A stretch of 64,000 bases of DNA from assembly GCF_000703165.1 (NCBI RefSeq), contig NZ_JNLQ01000002.1, positions 1,302,001 through 1,366,000 of the forward strand, read 5' to 3'. The notes below the pieces were generated by a model that searched no databases, had not been told where the DNA came from, and worked only from the letters and a program-made list of their open reading frames with translations. Both the position numbers and the translations under genes were made by a program. Shown one piece after another: positions 16,902-27,523 of the stretch. Each line of letters opens with the position of its first letter. Within the stretch, counting starts at the first letter, position 1. The DNA is from Butyrivibrio sp. AE3004 (GTDB lineage: Bacteria > Bacillota > Clostridia > Lachnospirales > Lachnospiraceae).

Positions 16902-17801
16902 ATGGAAAAGAAAAAGAAGATGAGCCTTTTAGCTAAGCAGAGAGCTGCAGGCTGGTTATTCCTTGTTCTTGCATCCGCGATGATAATAGTAATGAGTTTC
17001 TACCCGATGGTACAGGCGTTTATTACTTCTTTTAAGACGGGTACAGGTAAGAACTTCAAATGGGCAGATCCCTGGAATTATAACTACATCAGAATGTTTC
17101 AGGATAAGATGTTCATGAAATCTGTTGGAAACACATTTTTATATCTGATCATTCAGGTGCCGATCATGCTTATTCTTGCAATACTTCTGGCACAGCTTCT
17201 GAATAATAAGGATCTTAAGTTCCGCGGACTTTTCCGTACTTGTGTATTCCTTCCTTGTGCAGTATCACTTGTATCATATGCACTTATTTTCAGATCAATA
17301 TTTGCTACTCAGGGTCTTGTAAATATTATTCTTACAAACCTTGGCATTATTCATGAAAACATTAACTGGCTTGGCCAGACTAATACGGCGAGATTCGTTA
17401 TTATCATAGCGCTGATATGGCGCTGGACAGGATATAACATGGTATTCTATCTTGCCGGACTTCAAAATATCGAATATTCAGTGTATGAGGCAGCTAAGAT
17501 TGACGGCGCTAACGCATGGAAAACTTTCTGGTACATGACTGTTCCGCTTCTTAAGCCTGTAATTATCATGACATTCATCATGTCAATAAATGGTACACTT
17601 CAGCTCTTTGATGAGTCAGTAAACCTGACAAACGGTGGACCTGCAAATACAACAATTACAATGTCTCATTACATTTACAATAACTCATTCGGACAGGGTG
17701 TTGCTAACTTCGGTTATGCATCTGCGATGTCATTCTTTGTACTTGTACTTGTTGCAGTACTTGCTGCTATCAATTTGAAAGTAGGTGATTCACGTGACTG
17801 A
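16902..17801 (+). CDS. Sugar ABC transporter permease (MalF-type)
   Basis: This 299-residue inner-membrane protein has six predicted spans. It carries the EAA loop (YEAAKIDGANAWKTF, then TVPLLKPV) that docks the ATPase, and closes with VLVAVLAAINLK. It forms the translocation pore with the next gene product for the sugar bound by the upstream lipoprotein. I start it at ATG 16902, eight bases after AAGGAG; a longer frame from TTG 16848 lacks a binding site. Its last eight bases overlap the next permease. No ATP-binding subunit is encoded in the window, so a shared MsmK-like ATPase elsewhere probably energises it, as is common for CUT1 systems in Firmicutes. Confidence 0.93.
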   Translation: MEKKKKMSLLAKQRAAGWLFLVLASAMIIVMSFYPMVQAFITSFKTGTGKNFKWADPWNYNYIRMFQDKMFMKSVGNTFLYLIIQVPIMLILAILLAQLLNNKDLKFRGLFRTCVFLPCAVSLVSYALIFRSIFATQGLVNIILTNLGIIHENINWLGQTNTARFVIIIALIWRWTGYNMVFYLAGLQNIEYSVYEAAKIDGANAWKTFWYMTVPLLKPVIIMTFIMSINGTLQLFDESVNLTNGGPANTTITMSHYIYNNSFGQGVANFGYASAMSFFVLVLVAVLAAINLKVGDSRD

Positions 17802-18624
17802 GAAAAAGAATAGAAGTGCCATTCAGAGAAGGCTAATTCCTACATACATTTTTTTGATAATAGTATCATTTTTCTCCGTGTTTCCGCTTTTTTGGATGAT
17901 CACGGCAGCAACCAACCAGACTGTTGATGTATCAAGAGGTAAAATCTGGTTTGGTAATTACATGGTTCAGAACTTTAATAACCTTGTAAACAGTTCCAAT
18001 CTGTGGAAGTCTTTTGGAAACTCAATTTTATATTCAACAGTTCAGACTATCCTGTGCATATTTATCTGTTCTCTTGCAGGATATGGTTTCGAACTTTATC
18101 ATGACAAAGCTAAGGATATACTGTTCGCAATTCTTCTTATGGCAATGATGATTCCCGGAGTTGCTACAATGATTCCGTTGTTCACCATGATGAGTAAGAT
18201 GAAGCTTCTTAATTCAGTATGGGGCTTTGCACTTCCGGCAATATCTACTCCGTTTATGATAATGATGTTCAGACAGAACTCGCGTAATTTTCCTCCGGAT
18301 ATTATGGAGGCTGCAAGAATTGACGGACTTTCCGAAATGATGATTTTCTTCCGTATGTATATGCCGGTAATGAAATCTACATATGCTGCAGCAGCGGTTA
18401 TTACATTTATGAATTCCTGGAATGCTTATCTGTGGCCGAGAGTAGTTATGACAGATAACAGAGCTCAGACAATGCCTATGCTTATTGCCAACCTGGCAGG
18501 TGGCTACACAATTGACTATGGTATGCTTATGATGGGTGTTTTGTTCTGCTCATTGCCTACAATGATTGTATTCTTTGTTCTGCAAAAGCAATTCACGGAA
18601 GGTATCACAGGATCAGTTAAGTAA
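17794..18624 (+). CDS. Sugar ABC transporter permease (MalG-type)
   Basis: This 276-residue permease has six spans and the EAA motif MEAARIDGLSEMMIF followed by MPVMKST. Its N-terminal segment (FPLFWMITAAT) and C-terminal ending FTEGITGSVK are hallmarks of MalG-type CUT1 permeases. I choose GTG 17794 because TAGGTG lies six bases upstream, giving an eight-base overlap with the first permease and hence translational coupling. An alternative GTG at 17785 sits inside that site. It partners with the upstream permease and the binding lipoprotein. The motif GTAATCACCTG directly after its stop resembles the one after the binding-protein gene. Confidence 0.93.
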   Translation: MTEKKNRSAIQRRLIPTYIFLIIVSFFSVFPLFWMITAATNQTVDVSRGKIWFGNYMVQNFNNLVNSSNLWKSFGNSILYSTVQTILCIFICSLAGYGFELYHDKAKDILFAILLMAMMIPGVATMIPLFTMMSKMKLLNSVWGFALPAISTPFMIMMFRQNSRNFPPDIMEAARIDGLSEMMIFFRMYMPVMKSTYAAAAVITFMNSWNAYLWPRVVMTDNRAQTMPMLIANLAGGYTIDYGMLMMGVLFCSLPTMIVFFVLQKQFTEGITGSVK

Positions 18625-18674
18625 TCACCTGGTGAACGACTTGGTTCTTCGAGGAACATTATAATCATTTAGCG

Positions 18675-21819
<3,145 letters not shown>

Positions 21820-21897
21820 TCGCTAGGGGCTGCATATATTGATAAGACCAAGGAATTACCTTAAATATCAGAAATAATAAAGCATCAAAAAAAATAG

Positions 21898-21934
21898 AGC
21901 CCTCATCCGTTTGCGCTGCAGATTGATGAGGGCT
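21898..21934. terminator. Hairpin after beta-galactosidase
   Basis: AGCCCTCATC (21898-21907) pairs perfectly with GATGAGGGCT (21925-21934) around a 17-base loop. A run of eight A precedes it, and only TTTGATAT follows. It is a plausible end of the sugar operon, although the T-tract is better for the opposite strand. Confidence 0.6.
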
Positions 21935-21954
21935 TTGATATCTCGCCATACACA

Positions 21955-21983
21955 TTGTCAAAATGCCCTTTTTGTGGTATATT
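21955..21983 (+). promoter_or_regulatory. Sigma-A-like promoter for the phosphatase/kinase operon
   Basis: TTGTCA (21955-21960), a 17-base spacer and TATATT (21978-21983), with a TG just before the -10, make a good vegetative promoter about 80 bases upstream of the PP2C gene. Confidence 0.6.
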
Positions 21984-22064
21984 TGTTAATTGGCATAGGT
22001 TCTTTTTTGAACGAAATTCAGAAAAACTTTTTGCTGAAAAATTACTAATTGATCGGAGGCATCC

Positions 22065-22808
22065 TTGCTTAAGACTTTTTCCATAACTGACATAGGTCAG
22101 AAACGAAAACTGAATCAGGATTATGTATTTTCCTCCGAGAGACGGATCGGTAATCTGTCAAATGTATTTATCGTAGCTGATGGAATGGGCGGTCACAATG
22201 CCGGAGATTATGCATCAAAGTTTACAGTTAATACAATGGTTGAAGAGATTGAGAGATCTTTTGAACAGAATCCGGTACGCATTCTCGAAAATGCAATTAA
22301 GATAGCTAATCAGAAACTGAGAGCGAAAGCTGCTGAAGATGAGCATCTTTATGGCATGGGAACAACAGTCGTTGCAGCAACCGTTATGGGGCGTTATTTA
22401 CAGGTTGCTAATGTGGGGGACAGCAGACTGTATGTCATAGGTGATGATATCAGACAGATAACCCGTGACCATTCATTGGTACAGGAGATGGTGCGAGCAG
22501 GTGGTCTTGATCCTGAAGAGGCTCGTACTCATAAAGAGAAAAATATCATTACTCGCGCAATTGGAGCTGATGATACTGTAGATGTGGATTTCTTTAATGT
22601 TGAGCTCGAAAAGGGGGATATCGTGCTCATGTGTTCCGACGGGCTTACCAATATGCTTGAGGATCAGGAGATTCGCATGATCGTCAGTGGACAACGCGAT
22701 ATTATAGAGAAGGCACAGAAGTTAGTGGATATGGCAAACCAGCATGGCGGTAAGGACAATATCGCTGTTATCCTGATTGAGCCTTTTGCTGACGGAGGAG
22801 CTGAATGA
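22065..22808 (+). CDS. prpC: PP2C-family serine/threonine phosphatase
   Basis: This 247-residue phosphatase has the metal-binding motifs of the PP2C/PrpC family in order: VADGMGGHNAGD, ANVGDSRLYV, VLMCSDGLTNML and GGKDNIAVI. It removes phosphates placed by the partner PASTA kinase encoded next, balancing control of cell-wall growth and division. The start is TTG at 22065, supported by CGGAGG five bases upstream; no ATG fits the conserved N-terminus. Its stop overlaps the kinase ATG in ATGA, so the two are translationally coupled. The order phosphatase, kinase, RsgA is conserved in most Firmicutes. Confidence 0.94.
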   Translation: MLKTFSITDIGQKRKLNQDYVFSSERRIGNLSNVFIVADGMGGHNAGDYASKFTVNTMVEEIERSFEQNPVRILENAIKIANQKLRAKAAEDEHLYGMGTTVVAATVMGRYLQVANVGDSRLYVIGDDIRQITRDHSLVQEMVRAGGLDPEEARTHKEKNIITRAIGADDTVDVDFFNVELEKGDIVLMCSDGLTNMLEDQEIRMIVSGQRDIIEKAQKLVDMANQHGGKDNIAVILIEPFADGGAE

Positions 22809-24808
22809 TTAAGATAGGAATGATGATCGGAGACCGTTATGAGATCCTTGAAAAAATAGGGACCGGCGGTATGTCTGATGTTTACAGGGCAAAAGATCAT
22901 AAATTGAACAGGCCTGTTGCCGTAAAGGTTTTAAAACAGGAATTTTCAGAAAATGACAATTTTGTTTCGAAATTCCGAGTTGAGGCCCAGGCTGCTGCCG
23001 GACTGATGCATCCTAACATTGTTAACGTGTATGATGTTGGAGATGAGAACGGCATCCATTATATTGTAATGGAGCTTGTTGATGGTATTACCCTTAAGAG
23101 ATATATAGAGAAGAAATCAAGGCTTTCGGTGAAGGAGGCAGTCAGTATTGCGATTCAGGTTGCAATGGGACTTGAGGCTGCCCATAATAATCACATTATT
23201 CACCGTGATATCAAGCCTCAGAATATAATTATTTCGAAGGAAGGAAAAGTTAAGGTTACGGATTTTGGTATTGCTAAAGCTGCAACCAGTAACACTATTA
23301 CTTCCAACGTTATGGGATCTGTTCACTATACATCACCTGAACAGGCAAGAGGTGGTTATTCCGATGCCAAGAGTGATGTATATTCCCTTGGTATTACTCT
23401 TTTTGAGATGCTTACAGGGCGACTTCCGTTTAACGGTGATACAACCGTTGCAATAGCTATTAAGCATATTCAGGAAGAATTGCCTTCGCCTGCTGAATTT
23501 AGTGATGAGATACCTATCAGTGTTGAAAAGATAGTAATGAAGTGCTGTCAGAAGAGCCCTGACAGAAGATATCAGAGCGCGGCAGAGCTTATTACCGATT
23601 TGAAAAGATCACTTATTACTCCGGACGAGGATTTTGTAAATCTTGTTGATCCTGATGAAGAGAGTGCAACAAGAGTTGCTTCCGAAGCTGAAGCAAAGAG
23701 CATTGGAAGTCTGACCGACACAGAGCAGATGAGACTTAACTCTGATGTTATGCGTGAGTATGAGAATCATAAGAGACATAATCAGGATTATGGCAGACAT
23801 CGCAGTGATGATTATGAAGACGACGAGGATGCATATGACAGAAGAGGATATGTTGACAGTGCCAGAATCGAGCGACTTACAATCGCTCTGGCAGTGGTTG
23901 GTGCGGTTCTTGTCGGAATAATAGTTATTATTCTCGTAGGTAGGAGTATTGGAATTCTTGGAGATACTACAGAAGAGGAGTTTCAGACAGAGAGTATAAC
24001 CGGCGAAGCGGTTGTTGTTAACGGAATACAGATTCCTGATGTTACAGGTCTTTCATATGTTGAGGCTGTTACAGCATTGAAGGATAAGAACTTCAAATTT
24101 GAAAAAATAGAAGATGACGACAGCTCTCTTGCAAAGAACACAGTTGTTTCTCAGGAGCCTGAGGGCGGACAATATGCTGAGAGCGGATCAACTGTTAAGA
24201 TTACCGTAAGCACAGGAAAAGGAGCAGAGTCTTCAGCACAGGCTTCAACTGCTGATGTTGCTGCTGATGCTTCAACCATCGCTTCGACGCAGGAACAGGA
24301 TACGAAGGTATCTGTACCTAATCTGGTAGGTCTTTCAATAGATGAAGCGGTAGCAACACTTTCTGAAGCAGGCCTTGCTCAGGGCAGAGTTGTTGATGTA
24401 AATAATGATACCTATGGTGTGGATATTGTTACAGCTCAGAGCCAGCCGGTTGGAACGAAAGTAGAACCCGGCACTTCAATAGACATGGAGAAGTCTATTG
24501 GTCCTACAAGCGTTTCCTATAGCTTTTCAGGAGATATAGCAGCTCCCACAGAAGGGCAGAACTATACTAATGGAGTATCTGTTCATGTGTCTTTTGTTAC
24601 AGCTGATGGGACATCACTTTTGGATACAACAACTGCTTCATTTCCTATTACAGGAGTTATTCGTACCGGACTTACTTCTGCAACAGGTGTGATAACTTTT
24701 ACTTATACCGCGACCAGCCCTGCTACAACAGATGAGTATGGTAATGTAATCGAGGGACATACTGAAGAGTATACGGTAACAAGAGCAGTTACATTTACAC
24801 AGAGTTAA
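22805..24808 (+). CDS. prkC: PASTA-domain serine/threonine protein kinase
   Basis: This 667-residue membrane kinase has an N-terminal kinase domain with IGTGGMSDVY, VAVKVLK, HRDIKPQN (catalytic Asp135), DFGIAKA and SPEQARGG. An acidic-basic juxtamembrane stretch is followed by one membrane span at about 356-382, then two PASTA repeats at about 402-473 and 501-566. A further ~100-residue beta-rich C-terminal domain lies outside the cell. PASTA domains sense muropeptides or lipid II and activate the kinase. The outside part has only two clear PASTA repeats, fewer than in Bacillus subtilis PrkC. The extra C-terminal domain is not one I recognise. Confidence 0.95.
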   Translation: MIKIGMMIGDRYEILEKIGTGGMSDVYRAKDHKLNRPVAVKVLKQEFSENDNFVSKFRVEAQAAAGLMHPNIVNVYDVGDENGIHYIVMELVDGITLKRYIEKKSRLSVKEAVSIAIQVAMGLEAAHNNHIIHRDIKPQNIIISKEGKVKVTDFGIAKAATSNTITSNVMGSVHYTSPEQARGGYSDAKSDVYSLGITLFEMLTGRLPFNGDTTVAIAIKHIQEELPSPAEFSDEIPISVEKIVMKCCQKSPDRRYQSAAELITDLKRSLITPDEDFVNLVDPDEESATRVASEAEAKSIGSLTDTEQMRLNSDVMREYENHKRHNQDYGRHRSDDYEDDEDAYDRRGYVDSARIERLTIALAVVGAVLVGIIVIILVGRSIGILGDTTEEEFQTESITGEAVVVNGIQIPDVTGLSYVEAVTALKDKNFKFEKIEDDDSSLAKNTVVSQEPEGGQYAESGSTVKITVSTGKGAESSAQASTADVAADASTIASTQEQDTKVSVPNLVGLSIDEAVATLSEAGLAQGRVVDVNNDTYGVDIVTAQSQPVGTKVEPGTSIDMEKSIGPTSVSYSFSGDIAAPTEGQNYTNGVSVHVSFVTADGTSLLDTTTASFPITGVIRTGLTSATGVITFTYTATSPATTDEYGNVIEGHTEEYTVTRAVTFTQS

Positions 24809-24843
24809 CTATAAAAATATAATTGCACAACCTGGGAGCACCT

Positions 24844-25746
24844 ATGAAGGGAAGGATTGTTAAAGGAATTGCCGGCTTTTATTATGTTAATACAGGAAGT
24901 ACCAAAGTTTACGAATGCAAAGCCAAAGGCATTTTTCGAAAGGACAATATAAAGCCACTTGTTGGTGATTATGTTGATATTGAAATAATTGATGAGGAAG
25001 CCGGAACCGGCAATATTTCAAAAATATTGCCCCGGCGGAACGAACTTATAAGACCGCCGGTCGCTAATGTCGACCAGGCGGTTGTTCTGTTTGCGATTGT
25101 TAAACCTGATCCGAATTATAATGTTCTGGATAAATTTCTTATACAGATGAGAAGGAATAAATTACCTGTAATCATCTGTTTTAACAAGCAGGATTTGGCA
25201 TCCGAACAGGAACAGAAGGAGCTTATGGATGCTTATGAAAAATGCGGTTATGAGGTTATTTTTATAAGTGTACATGAAGGAGCCGGTATAGACAGGCTTT
25301 GCGAAAAGCTAAAAGGGAAAACATCAGTGGTTGCAGGACCAAGTGGTGTTGGAAAATCATCATTGTTAAATAAGCTACATCCTGAAGCTGATATGGAAAC
25401 CGGTGAGCTTAGTAAAAAAATATCTCGCGGACGTAATACTACCAGACATTCCGAAATGTTTTTTATTCCGGCACTATCAGATGAAGAGAATTCTACATAC
25501 ATTTTCGATACACCCGGTTTCACATCGCTTGCATTAAAGGATATAACTCCGGAAGAACTCCCGTATTATTATCCTGAATTTGAGCAGTATGAACCGTATT
25601 GCAGATTCGGTGGCTGCAGTCATATAGCTGAGCCTGACTGTGGAGTAAAGACAGCGGTTAAAGAAGGCGAGATATCAAAGGTTCGCTATGATAACTATAA
25701 GATTATTTATGAAGAATTAAAAAATGCGAAGCCAGTATACAGATAA
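24844..25746 (+). CDS. rsgA: Ribosome small-subunit biogenesis GTPase RsgA
   Basis: This 300-residue circularly permuted GTPase matures the 30S ribosomal subunit. It has an N-terminal OB-fold (RIVKGIAGFYYV ... VGDYVDIE). The GTPase motifs follow in permuted order: NKQD (G4) before GPSGVGKSS (G1) and DTPGF (G3). A zinc-binding region (CRFGGCSHIAEPDC) and a C-terminal helix complete it. The ATG at 24844 has GGGAG five bases upstream; a longer frame from TTG 24823 is less likely. It sits 35 bases after the kinase gene, and coupling of RsgA to PASTA kinases is a recurring Firmicutes arrangement. Confidence 0.95.
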   Translation: MKGRIVKGIAGFYYVNTGSTKVYECKAKGIFRKDNIKPLVGDYVDIEIIDEEAGTGNISKILPRRNELIRPPVANVDQAVVLFAIVKPDPNYNVLDKFLIQMRRNKLPVIICFNKQDLASEQEQKELMDAYEKCGYEVIFISVHEGAGIDRLCEKLKGKTSVVAGPSGVGKSSLLNKLHPEADMETGELSKKISRGRNTTRHSEMFFIPALSDEENSTYIFDTPGFTSLALKDITPEELPYYYPEFEQYEPYCRFGGCSHIAEPDCGVKTAVKEGEISKVRYDNYKIIYEELKNAKPVYR

Positions 25747-25765
25747 TTAAAAAGGAGATGATTCT

Positions 25766-26680
25766 ATGCGCATAAAGTTAAATAATAAGACTATTTCTGC
25801 TGAGATTGATACACATGGAGCGGAGCTTAAGAGTGCGAAAATTGGTGACAGGGAATATATGTGGTGCGGTGATGCAAAATTCTGGGGTCGTACATCACCT
25901 GTTTTGTTTCCGTTCGTTGGTGCAGTTGCGGAAGGAAAATACCGTCATGATGGTAAAACCTATGATATGGGACAGCATGGCTTTGCCAGGGACTGTGAAT
26001 TTGAATGTACTGAAAACACTGACGATAAAGCTGTTTTTGTGTTAAAGTCCGATGAAAACACTTTGAAAAAATATCCCTTTGATTTTGAACTTCAGATTTC
26101 TTACGAGCTGAAGGATAATACAATATCTGTAGCATGGCTGGTTAAGAATACAGGCAGCGCTACAATGCCTTTTTCAATAGGAGCTCATCCTGCATTTAAT
26201 TGTGAGCTTGACGAAAAGGGAACGCTTGAAGGAAACAAGGTTATTCTCGGAGATAGCGAGGTTGGACAGGAAGCCGGTAAAAAAGATATTTCTTATTCCG
26301 GGAAATCACTGATTATCAGAAAGTTCCATGATCCGCTTGCAGCTAATGAGACTTATGAATTCACTCCTGAAGATGGTAAAATAATTGTTGATGAGCATAC
26401 CTTTGATGGTGGTGCAATAATACTCGAAGACAAGCAGATTACAAGCGCCGGTATTATGGATGCTGCAGGGAATATATTTGTAAGGGTTGACTTCGAGGCT
26501 CCGCTTATAGGTATATGGTCACCTACCGGGAAGAATGCACCTTTTATTTGCCTTGAACCCTGGTATGGAAGAGCTGACGCAGAAGGATTTAATGGTGAAC
26601 TTTCGGAAAGAGAGCATGGACAGCTCCTGTCAGCAGATGATACCTTTGACGCAAAGTATACAATAAGTCTTTTTGAATAA
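25766..26680 (+). CDS. Aldose 1-epimerase-like protein (LacX type)
   Basis: This 304-residue cytoplasmic protein of the galactose-mutarotase fold has WGRTSPVLFPFVG, a catalytic His in DMGQHGFARD, and IGAHPAFNC. It ends with ICLEPWYGRADAEGF, typical of the LacX-like subgroup. It would interconvert alpha and beta anomers of sugars or sugar phosphates. AAGGAG lies ahead of the ATG. It follows rsgA by 19 bases and ends in a strong terminator. The beta-galactosidase 4 kb upstream gives a plausible metabolic link, but this placement after rsgA may simply reflect read-through. Its exact substrate is open. Confidence 0.88.
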   Translation: MRIKLNNKTISAEIDTHGAELKSAKIGDREYMWCGDAKFWGRTSPVLFPFVGAVAEGKYRHDGKTYDMGQHGFARDCEFECTENTDDKAVFVLKSDENTLKKYPFDFELQISYELKDNTISVAWLVKNTGSATMPFSIGAHPAFNCELDEKGTLEGNKVILGDSEVGQEAGKKDISYSGKSLIIRKFHDPLAANETYEFTPEDGKIIVDEHTFDGGAIILEDKQITSAGIMDAAGNIFVRVDFEAPLIGIWSPTGKNAPFICLEPWYGRADAEGFNGELSEREHGQLLSADDTFDAKYTISLFE

Positions 26681-26684
26681 TTTT

Positions 26685-26714
26685 AAAAGCGCTCATTAGC
26701 TGAGCGCTTTTTTT
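26685..26714. terminator. Bidirectional terminator
   Basis: AAAAGCGCTCA (26685-26695) pairs with TGAGCGCTTTT (26701-26711) around a 5-base loop, followed by more T. The A-run on the left and T-run on the right let it serve both the epimerase gene and the convergent gene on the other strand. Confidence 0.88.
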
Positions 26715-26716
26715 CT

Positions 26717-27178
26717 TTACATTATTTTCAACATGAGTGTAAAAGCTTCATAAAACTGATTCAATGTGGATTTGGAATCACCATCATCTGTAAGTACTTT
26801 ATAAATCATTGAAATAGTATCGATTGTATTGATTCTTGACTTATCAGCAATTACAATAGGTGCTCCCGCATCAGAGACGGTTGCATTTATAGCTGATATA
26901 AAGGAAAAGCCTTCACTGCGAAGTCTGTCATTTAGCATTATTTCACCGGCAAGAACTCCGAAAGGAACTGCAATATTACGGGCGACTTCCTCAGTCACAA
27001 TATTTTTTTTCTTCAATCCTTTTATCTGTTCAATAACATTATCCAGCTTTGAAAGAGAAGCTCTGTCATGAGCATTTAATTCAATATTTGCCATCTTATC
27101 ACACATAACGATGGCACTGTCTATAAGTTCTTTTATTTTTTCATCCGGTACAGTAATTTTTTTTTCGTGATCATTCAT
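26717..27178 (-). CDS. Hypothetical protein
   Basis: This encodes 153 residues with no signal peptide, membrane span or motif that I recognise. The N-terminal half is helical and charged (IEQIKGLKKKNIVTEE); the C-terminal half has more hydrophobic segments (SFISAINATVSDAGAPIVIA). A GAGG lies about 12 bases upstream of the ATG, which is looser than ideal. It converges on the epimerase gene at a shared terminator and is divergent from the large xylanase gene. Codon use is like that of its neighbours. The length and even composition suggest a real gene; function is unknown. Confidence 0.65.
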   Translation of the reverse strand: MNDHEKKITVPDEKIKELIDSAIVMCDKMANIELNAHDRASLSKLDNVIEQIKGLKKKNIVTEEVARNIAVPFGVLAGEIMLNDRLRSEGFSFISAINATVSDAGAPIVIADKSRINTIDTISMIYKVLTDDGDSKSTLNQFYEAFTLMLKIM

Positions 27179-27523
27179 TGCAATTTAATACCTCATGTTT
27201 CCTGATTTTTGTTGATGATGCTTTATTTCCATCAAGGAAAGTATAGCATATATATTCGAAATCTGTATTATAATCATCGGAAAAATGTACAAATACAAAA
27301 ATGTGCACATATAAGAGTGAGAAGACAGGATGAAAATGTTTAAAAGTGCACAAAAATTTCGTTCAAAAAAGCAATATATGAGTAAATACGTGCAATAACT
27401 GGTAAGTGCGCTAAAACAATTATTGCTAGAATTGATTTGCTCGAGCAAGTTATATGGGAGGTAAAGCGCAATACCTTACATGCAAACGTACAAAAGCCGA
27501 TATGGAAGAAGAAAGGGGTAGCA
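27179..27523. promoter_or_regulatory. Divergent control region upstream of the xylanase gene
   Basis: This 345-base gene-free region contains two GTGCAC palindromes 43 bases apart (27303-27308 and 27346-27351), each flanked by A-rich sequence. A perfect 12-bp palindrome TTGCTCGAGCAA lies at 27437-27448, about 75 bases before the xylanase ATG. These are candidate operators for xylan- or carbon-responsive control. No clear -35/-10 pair could be assigned. Confidence 0.45.
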
